Both the position numbers and the translations under genes were made by a program. A model generated the notes under the pieces. That model was given only the letters and a program-made list of their open reading frames with translations, searched no databases and was not told where the DNA came from. 64,000 nt of DNA from Orychophragmus violaceus (Eukaryota > Streptophyta > Magnoliopsida > Brassicales > Brassicaceae): positions 41,939,522 through 42,003,521 of the forward strand of contig CM058229.1 in the NCBI GenBank assembly GCA_030180135.1, read 5' to 3'. This document shows positions 54,594 through 64,000 of the stretch, piece by piece. Numbering within the stretch: the first letter of the stretch is position 1; the number at the start of each line of letters is the position of its first letter.

Positions 54594-55230
54594 AGTGTCG
54601 ATCGACACACTAGGTGTGTCGGTCGACACAGAATGGTGAAATCGACAGACTCGGCGGCTAGGGTTTTTCGCGAAGAAAAAACAGAAAGCCTGCTGTGTCG
54701 ATCGACACAGGTTGAGTGTCGGTCGACACAGACCTTGTGATTGGTTAATCGGTTCAATTGGATTGGACCGGTTATCATGCTTGGTTAAGTCCGAACAGAT
54801 CGGTTTAAATTGGATGAATTGGTTCAATTGGATTGAACTGATTATCTCAATTAGCATAAACCGATTGGTTAAAATAAGTTTGATTGGATAAAACGGTTCA
54901 ATTGAATTGGACCGATTATCACAATTAGTTGAAACTGGTTGAAACGATTTGAATTGGATGAATTGGTTCAATTGGATTGAACTGATTATCCCAATTAATA
55001 TAAACCGATTTGATCGATTGAGATCAGTTGGATCTGATAAGTTGGTTCAATTGGATTGGACCGGTTATCAAAACTGTCTCCAGTTTAGGTCTATGTCGAC
55101 CGTCACACATGGGTTGTGTCGATCGACATGACCGGTTCAATGAACCGGGTAAATTGGATTAACCGGTTATTAAAGTCAGGTTTTGTCTGGTGGTGTCGAT
55201 CGACAGACATAGTCTGCGTCGATCGACACA
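54594..55230. repeat. Leader minisatellites: CGATCG pairs and GGTTCAATTGGATT repeats
   Basis: Two palindrome pairs at about 54594-54633 and 54694-54735, then about five units of roughly 65 bases containing GGTTCAATTGGATTGAAC and GATTATC (54755-55070), then two more CGATCG pairs up to 55230. It matches the leader of the outer element in reverse complement. Confidence 0.7.
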
Positions 55231-55950
55231 GTGCTCGAAATTCTGGTTATTGAACATTGAATTTGCAGAAACCAAACTCGACTTGAACTTTGATAAAAGA
55301 TTAGCTTCAGTATGGTCAACTGTCAAGACTCATTTCGTTGTGTGATGGTCTAGCCAAGAGCTTGGTGTCCACAATTACGTGAGTAAGGCAGGTAATTATG
55401 TTGATGGACTTGCAGTGCTTGACATCAACAATTACATGACCTAAGAAATTGGTTTGCTAACCTTTTAGAGTTTAGTTTCCTCGACTAAATATCAAGTAAC
55501 CTTGATGTCTTGCCCAATCTTGTCTACTGTCAAGACTTGTTTCATTATTGGATAGTCTTGGAGTCCTTGGTATCCACTGCTACATGAGTAAGGCAGGTGA
55601 TCATTGATAGACTTGCAGTGCGACTGTCAATGATCACAAGACTAAAGAGATTGGTTTACTTGACTGGGCCATCAGAAGTTCTGGGCCCAGAGACGTCAGA
55701 GTAGATGAGACATAGATTGTTTTATCTGCGACCAAGAGTTGTACTGGGTGCAATTAGCAATGATTTGCTTACCTAGATAACTAAATTTTGGGTGATGGCG
55801 AGTCGTCCACTCAGATTTTGGTGAAGTATGGATCTTGGATCATTATATTCATAGAAGAAACATTGTTTGAATATAATGCGAGTTTTCTTATTAGATAAGA
55901 CTTCTCATGGAATACATAACTAAATCTTTGTTTTTCTTGGATTTCAGCTT

Positions 55951-56297
55951 ATGTCTGAGACTACTTTCTCATTGCGATCCGTCCTTGAGAAGGACAAGTT
56001 AAATGGATCAAATTTCCTGGATTGGTATCGGAATTTGAGACTAATCCTCAAGCAGGAGAGCAAGGACTATGTCCTTGAGAAAGCTCTTCCAGAAAGGCTT
56101 GGGACCAATCGCTCGAATGCAGTATATGATGCTTGGAATAAGCATTATATTGATGTGGTAGATGTGCGTGGTCTGATGTTGGCTACCATGAACTCGGATT
56201 TGAAGAGTCAATACGAGAACATGGAGTCGCCAATAGAGATGATCACCGGCCTGAAACTGAAGTTTCAGGATCTGGCACGAGTTGAGAGAAAGCAATT
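55951..56297 (+). pseudogene. Truncated Copia gag
   Basis: ATG 55951, about 115 codons (MSETTFSLRSVLEKDKLNG ... QDLARVER), over 90% identical to the outer gag, then cut by the Athila LTR; a chance stop follows at 56308-56310. No knuckle remains. Confidence 0.8.
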
Positions 56298-57353
56298 TGT
56301 AGTAAACTAAATAGCAAAGCGAGAAAGTAAACAAGTAGCAGATTATCAGTGGCGAAAGCAGTCAATTAAAGGTGTTAAGTCTAGGGCGTTCTCAGGAAAT
56401 CAGACAAGCAGACAAATCAATCAGTCAGGATCTAATTAAGCACAGTTCTAGAACTCAAATCACGGATATAGAATTAACCAAATCTCTTTGCGAGAATTCT
56501 CTAAGTCTAAGTGCAGTAATCCAAATCTCTTTGCAATTACTAACAGATTAAACCAGCATTAATTTCAAGTTTGATATGTTCACAATTAAACTAAGCCAAA
56601 TCTCTTTGCGAATAATTTAATTGCTCAACCTAAATAGTTCAGATTCTAAACCACACTCTCGTATCGTATTTAGCAACCTAAGATCTAGATTCTAATTGAT
56701 CAGGTTAGAACTAGCATTAAACACAATTTAGATTGAAGAACATTCTATTCATGTGAATCCTTAACTGAATTAAACAAGTCTAGCAAGTCATGAAATCCTT
56801 AATGAGAAACCCTAAACCTAACTATGAATCTACTCATACATGATTAATGAAACATAAATCATAGAATTAATAGATTGCATATAAGAAATTAAATAGATAA
56901 AGGGGTTCGAAATCTTCTCCAAAATAGATGAAGTACAGGATTAGATCAGCCCCAAAAGCTCTAAAAATCTCTTAGCTCTAAGTATGAAAGCGTATGTAAA
57001 ATAAACACCAAAATCCTAATTATATAGGCTTAATCTCGGCTGGGGATTCTTTGTAAATACTGGAAACTTCTTGGCCAAAGTGCAAAATCTTCATTCTTCA
57101 ATTAACCGCCGTAATCGGCCCATCTCGCTAGTGTGTCGATCGACACCAAGGGTGTGTTGATCGATGCATGATCTCAAAAACGGACAGTGAGCTCAATCTC
57201 TCGGCCAATCACTCCAAAAGTCCCAAAATGCTCCAATATCTCAAATTCTGCTCCAAACCTGATTAAACCTGTAAAAGACTCTAAAAGAACACAAAATAAC
57301 ACTAAAACACAATTATATCATGGCATAAAACCGGTAAAAACCATGATATATCA
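56298..57353 (-). repeat. 3' LTR of the Athila-like element (~1056 bp)
   Basis: Minus-strand ends TGATATATCATGG...TTTACTACA. Its start directly follows the purine tract TAAGTGTGGGGGAGT. The left edge is inferred from the TG/CA rule and from where the Copia gag breaks off; the partner LTR is not in the window. A palindrome pair lies at 57131-57169. Confidence 0.65.
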
Positions 57354-58773
57354 ACTCCCCCACACTTAGCCTTTGCTTGCCCTCAAGCAAAACAGAGAAC
57401 TAGAATGTAGTGAAGAGGTTTGAAAACTCTTCAGAAACTCTTTTCATCCTAGAAGCAGCAACACTCAGATTCCCCTTAGTAAACCACATGAAAGAATCAA
57501 CCTGCAGACATCAAGACCAACATATACTTCCCCCACACTTAGCAACTGTCCTAAGTAAACTCCACAATCATATTCACACATTCAAATTCTCCCTACTGAC
57601 TTCTGCAAGTATTTAAATGCGGTCTCACCTAAGGAGTATCGATCAAAGGCACATGGACTCTTACCTTATCAGCTCTAGACCACCATACTATCTTTCTCTA
57701 GTCCCTTTCTTCTCTTTTCCCTTCCTTGGCATTCTGATTTTTCCCCATTGGGTATCATTTTATTTTTTTATCAGTGCTCTTCCCGTTAAGGGGTGTACTT
57801 TGGACACATTCCATGGATGCACAAGATATGATAGTTGTTGCTACCACTCCCATGACCACTTCGGAGTTACTAACTCATCCTCAGTTTATTACTCTTTTTT
57901 TTCTTTATGGATGGGGAGAAGGGAACCAAATAGAACAGGTTTACAGGCTGTGTCAGAACTAACAAAGGAATCTGACACAAGGTATACCAAGCCCTTAGGT
58001 GAGAAAATCTAAGTCAGTATTAAGGTGAAGTCAGTAAAAGGATCTTCTGATACCTGAAGTGATGTGGGTGTCCTCAGTAGGTTGATCCATGTCTGGCTTT
58101 TCTAATAGTCAGAGATAATTTGCAGCTTCATCTCAATGGTTACTTAAGTTCCTGCAAGTGCTGCTAATCTTCTCAAAAAATCATTGTTTCTTACTTAAAC
58201 AATTTTGACTCAATAAAACAAATTTTGAAATTTTTTAACTGACTCTAAGAAAACAAAAGAAAGAAGTTAGTAGAACCTCCCCCACACTTAAGACACACTG
58301 TCCCCAGTAGTGTCAAGCGAAGGGTTGGCAAAAAGAAATAAAAATTTGTTTAAGGGATGGTTAAGTTCTGTCGGGTTTTACCTCTGTCGCTCAGGCATCG
58401 ATCGTTGCACTAGGTGCATCGACCGTGGCTGTGCGATTTTTCGTATATGATCGATCGTTGCTCAGGACCGCAACGATCGCTGCAATGCGATTTCGATCGT
58501 GTTATGACGATCGACACAATGGTGTGTCGATCGACGCACTGCGTCTGTCGGATCAGTCAGCAAGTTTGCAGGTTAGTCCGTTGGTAAAACCAAATTTTCG
58601 TTCCTGCAAGCTGAAAACACTAAAAACAGAGTAAAATTGAGGCAACAAATGTATCTAATCAAGCACAACCATCCAAACATAGTAGCATACTAAAAATCAA
58701 AGGAAAAAGTGCAAAAGAGAAAGAAAATGAAAATCAGAGTACATAACCGAATGTCTAGAGATGGGGACTACGC
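57354..58773 (-). other. Athila 3' non-coding region with three copies of the polypurine-tract motif
   Basis: CCCCCACACTTA occurs at 57357-57368 (the true tract, beside the LTR), 57530-57541 and 58280-58291. CGATCG modules lie at 58395-58440, 58449-58490 and 58506-58545. Frames on the + strand here are antisense and unsupported. Confidence 0.6.
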
Positions 58774-60273
58774 TCACTCGCTATCATCTATCCCACCATA
58801 GCGCTCAGTGTCACTGGCGTCCGCAGGAGAACGCTGTCTGCGTCGAGTAGTAGGGACGGGCTGATGAACCGGTGGTTGTCTCCTGCAAGTGCAGCCACGC
58901 ATCCACTCCCAAGTGGTCTTCCAGATCCCATCACTACGCTCTCTCCACTCAGCCTCAGACATATCACCGTGGGGTACTGTGATCTCAGGATAAGGGCCAA
59001 TATCAACCGGGGCAGCAGCATGCGCAGGCGCAGGGGCAACAGAAGATGAAGCTCGTGTGGAAGGCTCTCCCAGCGGATGAGCCATAGAAGGAACTCCACG
59101 CTGCTCAGTCTCAGGAGGCTGGAATCTCAAGGCCTCCAGTGTATCAATCTGTGTCCATCTAGGAGCAGGAAGCTCTATACCACACTTCCCAGAAGTCAGA
59201 TCGTGGTAAATCCAAATGCGCCCCTCCTTAAGCCAGGTGGCGCTCTGCAAGTGGCTGAAATCTAGGAACTCCTTGGCTGTATCACACTATGTGCCCTGTA
59301 GAGGAATCCCGCAGTGCATGAAGATGGGAGTAAGCAGGCTCCCCACTGTCTCAGTACGGACCCCATCAAATGGCTTCAGCTGCAGATCACATAAATGTTG
59401 AGTGAAAACAGCTCCCAAGTTGAGACCCTTAGTAGGATCTCTCACGCCAGAACCCTCAAACTGATCCCGCAGCCCGATGAACAACATCTCCATCTCATAC
59501 TTGCGCATCTTGTTGGCCTCATACTTGCACAACAAGCTCCAACACAAGATACGCGAGACATATCTCAGCACAGGATGTCTCAACTGCACCACCAGTGTAG
59601 TCCTCGAGTTGTATCGATCACTGCCAATACACTCCCAAAATAATCGAGCCTCCTCTGGATCCCACTCAAGTGGCATGCCAATGCGCCTCGGCTCAGTGCT
59701 GAAACCGTAGATCCTGCAGATATCTAGTAAAGGAATCCGATACCTGACTCCCCAACTCATGAAGGTAAAGATACCTCCTGTAGCGCTCCTGCTATCTGGA
59801 TCTGGGTAAACCACTCTGCAAGTGGCTAGCAACTGTCTGACCAGCTCTGGGTACAGATCATAAGGCCGCATAGGCATTGTCCCTAGACCAATGCCCTTCC
59901 ACACTGCAAGTACCTGCTCATCAATCCCCAGACTCTTGCAGGTAGAGTAGTATGCAAACTTGGTTGGCTTGATCGTCATCCCACACCAACCACTGTATAG
60001 CAGCGAGTCATATTCATCCCACTGGTTAAGCAGTGGTCTCTCTGTAAAATCGGCAGACTTGAGGAACTCAGGAATGTTCTCTGGCCACTGCCTGGCTGTC
60101 GGAATCTGTGTCGCGTCTGCTCGGGGCCAAGGCAGTGCTACTGCTGGACCAACTCTCACATATGGCTCAGGTGGCTGAGAGTCTCTATGAAATCACTCTG
60201 GTGGTGGAATGTACTGTCGTGTGACTGTGGATGCTGTTGCTTGGCGCTTGCGGGGTTGTCTGCGAGATGCCAT
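58774..60273 (-). pseudogene. Athila ORF-1 family protein, two in-frame stops
   Basis: One frame from ATG 60273-60271 (MASRRQPRKRQ) to the stop at 58774, about 500 codons, interrupted at 60195-60193 (TGA, after YIPPPE) and 59289-59287 (TAG, after GIPLQGT). The core (WDEYDSLLYSGWCG, YSTCKSLGID, LLDICRIYGF, FWECIGSDRYN) is typical of the ATHILA ORF-1 family (Pfam name from memory), a plant-specific protein of unknown function encoded by Athila elements. The basic N-terminus and an acidic, Pro/Ala-rich C-terminus flank it. Its own start and the spacer upstream suggest it was expressed separately from gag. Confidence 0.8.
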
Positions 60274-61201
60274 CTGCAAGAAAGAAAATTCAAAAAAAAT
60301 AAGTCTCGGCAAAACTCTCTGTGAAATCGCGAAGCATCGACCGTTGCACCTAAGGCATCGATCGTTGCAAGGCGATTTCGTTTTATCGAACATTTCCCCA
60401 AAATCGCAAAGCAACTACCGTTGCACAAATGCAACGACCGTTGAAAGGCGATTTTGGCCGTCAACAACAATCTCTAAAATCGTTCTAAATACGTTCAAGC
60501 AACCACAAAATCAACAATAATCCATCACTAAACAACCTAAATCATGTTCATTTAAGCACACATTCATCAATTTCAATCCAGAAATTCCCAATTTCTAAAA
60601 CCCTAAAGTTGAATCCAAAAATTATAAAATAGAGGCACATTACCTTGGATTCGTGATATATGGTCTAGAAGAATAGATTGAGAGTGTAAAAACAAGAGAG
60701 TAGCACTTGGAATCGAAGAAAATGATGAAGAAATGAGAGATTTAGGCGAGTATGAGTGTTTCGGTGGCGTACGGACAGAAATGGAGCAGAAAAGAGAAGA
60801 GAAGGGTTTAAGGCAACTTACCTCGGTCGTGGGTGCAACGACCGTTGCTTAGTGGCAACGATCGATGCTGGTTGAATCAGATCGATTCCAGTTTTGTGCG
60901 CATACCTTAATTTTTGCAATTGAACCAATTGCAACGACCGTTGCACAGGTCCGCAACGATCATCACAATGCGATCACCTCTCCTCGTCGTAATCTCCTTG
61001 CAACGACCGGTGCACAAGTGCATCGGTCGTCACACATCTCCAGACTCGAGTTCTGTATCTGAACTTAGCAAAAACAAAAACGAAAACGTGAAATCCTAAG
61101 AAAAACACCGAAAATAAGAAAGAAAAACAGCTAAACCTAACAGTGGTTTGCCTCCCACTCAGCGCTTGTTTAAGGTCATTAGCTTGACTGGACGAACAAG
61201 A
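60274..61201 (-). other. Spacer between gag-protease and ORF-1; missing pol position
   Basis: About 0.9 kb with no RT or integrase remnants. It contains CGATCG-type modules at 60334-60368, 60411-60443, 60835-60868, 60931-60966 and 61000-61034. The part next to gag (AGCGCTTGTTTAAGG... on + near 61160) resembles the usual end of Athila gag-protease units. Confidence 0.6.
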
Positions 61202-63850
61202 TCAGTTTGCTGGAGATCCTGACAGAGACTTTGATTGTCTCTGTGCAAGCCTCCTCATCCATGGTGGCGAATAAGCTGTATCAGAATGATCATGTCCAAG
61301 AAAAGAAGGAGTAAACTGCCCTCCTGGATCCAAAACCGTAGTGTGACTTGACCGCTCATCATCTCCATCCATAATGGTGAAGGTCTGCCCATCTATCAGT
61401 GGCTTGCGCAGCTTGTCCATCTCAAAATGCAGCGGCTCATCTCCCAGGTGGAGGTCTATCAGACTGTGTCTAACATCTATCACTGCTCCCGCTGTAGCCA
61501 AGAATGGTCTTCCAAGTAGCAATGCATCATCAGGATCACTGTCATATTTCAGCACTAGGAAGTCTGTTGGAACCAAATAGTTTTCAACTCTCACCGGGAC
61601 GTCCTCAAGGAGTCCTTCCGGAACTCATATAGACTAATCAGCTAGGACAAGAGAGGTCCTAGTAGGAGAAAAATCCAGCATACCCAGCTTCTCTGCCACA
61701 GAATATGGCATAAGACTTCCAGCAGCTCCCAGATCACAAAGAGAGCGCCTAAAACTATCCTCAAAGATAGAACAACTTAGCACAAAAATCCCAGGATCAA
61801 GCAACTTCTTGGGAACCTTGGTTAACAGCACATCACTTATCTGTGGAGGGACTACAATCACCCAATCTTTCAACTCTTCATCTAAAGGAAACATCTTGTT
61901 CAAATACCTCTGCACACATGGGTGATAAGGTGGATCATCATATGATGAAATTTCTTCCAACTCTTCACCAATCTCCTCTAGCTTCTTAAGCTCTTCAATC
62001 TCCTGCTTAATCACTTCAGATACTGAGGGATATAATCTAGTGAATTGTGCATAAATCTCCTCCTGAGTAATCTAACACACTCCAGGGAACACGCGATCAA
62101 GCTCCAAATCTTCATCAATACTGTCAACATCCGGCGGGTCTGTCTGTTCACGACCTGCATCGACCGACACTAGGGGTGTGTCGATCGATGCAACACTGTT
62201 TTCACAGTTTTCACCCGAGAGATTTTCTCCAAAATCCGAAAATTCAACCTCTTCTACCAACTCAGCTGTGCTTAGCTCAAATCCTTCACCCAGGTGAGAT
62301 CCATCATCAATGTACACAGACCAGGCCTTAATATGGGTGTCTGCTACTCCTTTTCTTTTCATAGAACTAGAAATCTGATTCACCTGAGTATCCAACTGCT
62401 TCATATGAGTGTTCAGAGACTCAAACTTTCCATTGAGATCCTCATAGACAGCATCCAACTTCTTATTGCAGTCCACAGAAATCTTGGTCTGACTCTCCAG
62501 CAGCTGTTCCATCATTGTCTCCATCTTACTCTCATGAGCATTGGCTGCAGGAGGAGTCTGATAAGACGAAGATCCATAGGTTCTCTGAGTACCTTGTCCA
62601 AAAGGCTTCTGAAAACCACTAGTCTGTCAAAAACCAGCTGAGTTCTGATTGCCTGTAAAGGCACTCTTCTGTCCTCCATTGAAGAATTTGTTTCCCTGCT
62701 GATTCCCAAATCTGTTACCTTGGAAACCAGATCCTCCAATGTAATTCACATCTTCTTCCTGAGTGTCCTCCTCAGTCTGAATTACCTCAACATCTTGGGC
62801 AAAGTGGACAACCTTCTTACCAGCCAAGAGATTGCAAATTGTGTCCAGCTTAGATCTAAATTCAGCCATTTCTGAATTCTCTACACTTCCACCAGATTTC
62901 TTCGTCCTCTCATCCATAGTCTTGCAACTGTTGCTGCTCACTAAGTTCTCAATCAACTGCTTAGCTTGTGCAGGATTCCTGGTATTGAAGTTTGCATTAC
63001 TGGAGTTATCCAGCGCAGACTGATATGGCAGATCTATGCCTCTAAAGAAAATACCTAGCAATGTGACCTCGGTGAATCCATGGTGTGGGCAGTCACGCTG
63101 GTACTTCCGGAATCTCATCCAAGCAGTCTTAAGAGGCTCAGTAGGACCTTGGGTAAATGTCAGAATGTCCTGTCTGGACTGATCGGAACACGCATCATCA
63201 TAGAAGTGACGCAGAAACTCACTCTTCAGGGCTGCCCAAGTATCAAGCTGCCCAGGTGGCAGTTGCTTCAGCCATGCAGCAGCGTCTCCAACGAGATTAT
63301 ATGGAAAGAGTTTAAGGAACAGATAATCTTGGCAGACTCCATCATACTTCATTCCATTGATTAGGTCCTCAAACTGATCAATGTGATCCATAGGCTGCTC
63401 CGTTGGATGTCCATGGAAAGCATTTTGTGTCATCAGCGAGTAGTAGATGGTCTTGATCTCAAAATCATCCCTCTCAAAACCAGGAAGTACTAGATCTGAC
63501 CGGTTTGCATGAAACTCATCTTGTCTGTTGTAGTCAGCTAAAGTCCTCTCATGGACAATCATCTGTCTGTTTTGGGCCGGTCTTTGACCTTGGTTCTGCT
63601 CCTGTTGCGGTTGCTCAGGAGGATCAGGGATTACATTCCCTTCAGCATCAATCCGTTGCCCAGCAGCATTGTACGGATTGTTATCTCGGTCCCTCAGGGT
63701 ACCTTGAGCATCAGGCATAATGATTAACTTCTGTACCACCATCCTTGCTCTTCTTTCTCTTCTGTTAGTCCTCTCTAGACGTCCAAGTTCTTCAAGTCCG
63801 AGATTAACGAGGTTCAGGTTCTGATTACTTCGAGTTTCACGCGTCTGCAT
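61202..63850 (-). pseudogene. Athila-like gag-protease with in-frame stops
   Basis: One frame from ATG 63850 (MQTRETRSNQNL) to 61202, stopped at 62629-62627, 62074-62072, 61636-61634 and 61627-61625. The retrotransposon gag core is at about residues 120-290 (FFRGI, AAWLKQLPPG, FLRHFYDDA). A Gly/Asn/Gln-rich stretch replaces a zinc knuckle. A coiled-coil-like segment follows (LDAVYEDLNGKFESLNTHM). The aspartic protease is divergent: FRRSLCDLGAAGSLMPYSV keeps D but reads DLG, as usual for Athila. GRPFLATAGAVIDV closes the fold. The stops prevent a full product. Confidence 0.8.
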
Positions 63851-64000
63851 AAACTGTCTGTAATCGTCAAGCAACGATCGATGCTAGCAGTGCAACGATC
63901 GATTCAATCTCAGAATCGCCTAGTGACGATCGACACAAAGGTGCAACGATCGACGCAAAGCGAAATCGGTACCTGCAACAGAGAGAAAACAGAGAGAAAT
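63851..64000 (-). other. Start of the Athila leader with CGATCG modules
   Basis: Upstream of gag; pairs at about 63871-63905 and 63923-63957. Continues outside the window. Confidence 0.5.

Larger units (their letters stand above)
53757..56297 (+). mobile_element. 5'-partial Copia element related to the outer element, cut by Athila
   Basis: 5' LTR, primer site, leader and the first ~115 codons of gag, in + orientation. The LTR start TGTTGGGATTATGTCCTGAA and internal words (ATACTGGGCGGTTGCAATG) match the reverse complement of the outer element LTR. The element stops inside gag at 56297 where the Athila-like LTR begins; its remainder, if present, is beyond the window. Confidence 0.85.
56298..64000 (-). 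mobile_element. Athila-like Gypsy element lacking RT and integrase (right end outside window)
   Basis: 3' LTR at 56298-57353, polypurine tract, non-coding region, Athila ORF-1 gene (58774-60273), spacer, gag-protease (61202-63850), then leader running out of the window. Order on the minus strand is gag-protease, spacer, ORF-1, LTR. No RT, RNase H or integrase similarity exists between gag-protease and ORF-1, so the element is a pol-less derivative. It was inserted in the gag of the third Copia copy. Confidence 0.8.

Noticed and set aside
57617..58012. 131-codon + strand frame
   Set aside because: Antisense to the Athila-like element in its 3' non-coding region; pyrimidine-rich composition explains the openness.

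Overview
The window is plant nuclear DNA, almost certainly Brassicaceae and probably pericentromeric. The only ordinary genes form a short cluster at about 20.7-28.1 kb: a spliced RRM RNA-binding protein (+), a phytolongin (-), an ATL58-type RING-H2 E3 ligase (-) and a DUF2062 membrane protein (-). From memory this order matches Arabidopsis thaliana At1g33470-At1g33490. A fifth multi-exon gene of unknown function (+, 28.6-34.5 kb) follows. Most of the rest is nested transposable elements.

Left arm (1-20 kb). The window opens at the end of a 5' LTR and enters a Ty3/Gypsy CRM-like chromovirus (1-5455) broken by in-frame stops. Next comes the tail of a CACTA DNA transposon (to 7126) that carries a 901-bp solo LTR of the CRM family. 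A complete, very young and apparently intact Ty1/Copia element lies on the minus strand (8392-16203; 1325-codon polyprotein, TSD TAAAC). Beyond it are a retroposon with a perfect 16-bp TSD (16565-17262), a 5'-truncated LINE tail (18836-19169) and a hAT MITE with a perfect 8-bp TSD (19905-20090).

Gene cluster and unknown gene (20.1-34.5 kb). A second young Copia element (29897-34313; identical 123-bp LTRs, TSD CAGGT) sits inside a roughly 60-bp intron of the unknown gene. That gene is built largely from repeated symmetric (phase 1-1) exons.

Right arm (35.5-64 kb). A decayed DUF1985/DUF287/Ulp1-type gene (35583-36528, resuming 50957-53756) is split by a Copia element (36529-50956, TSD ATACT). 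That element is itself split by another Copia element (42771-50133, TSD ATAAG). Both keep a gag reading frame but have a wrecked pol and share one internal pol deletion. The inner element is a mosaic: its ends match the intact 8.4-16.2 kb element and its core matches its host element. A third, 5'-partial Copia copy (53757-56297) is cut by an Athila-like Gypsy element (56298 to beyond 64000, minus strand) that has gag-protease and the Athila ORF-1 protein but no reverse transcriptase or integrase in between.

The most unusual signal is a bipartite CGATCG-core palindrome module. It recurs in LTRs and leaders of the Copia elements and throughout the unrelated Athila-like element, with several different arm sequences that each keep dyad symmetry.
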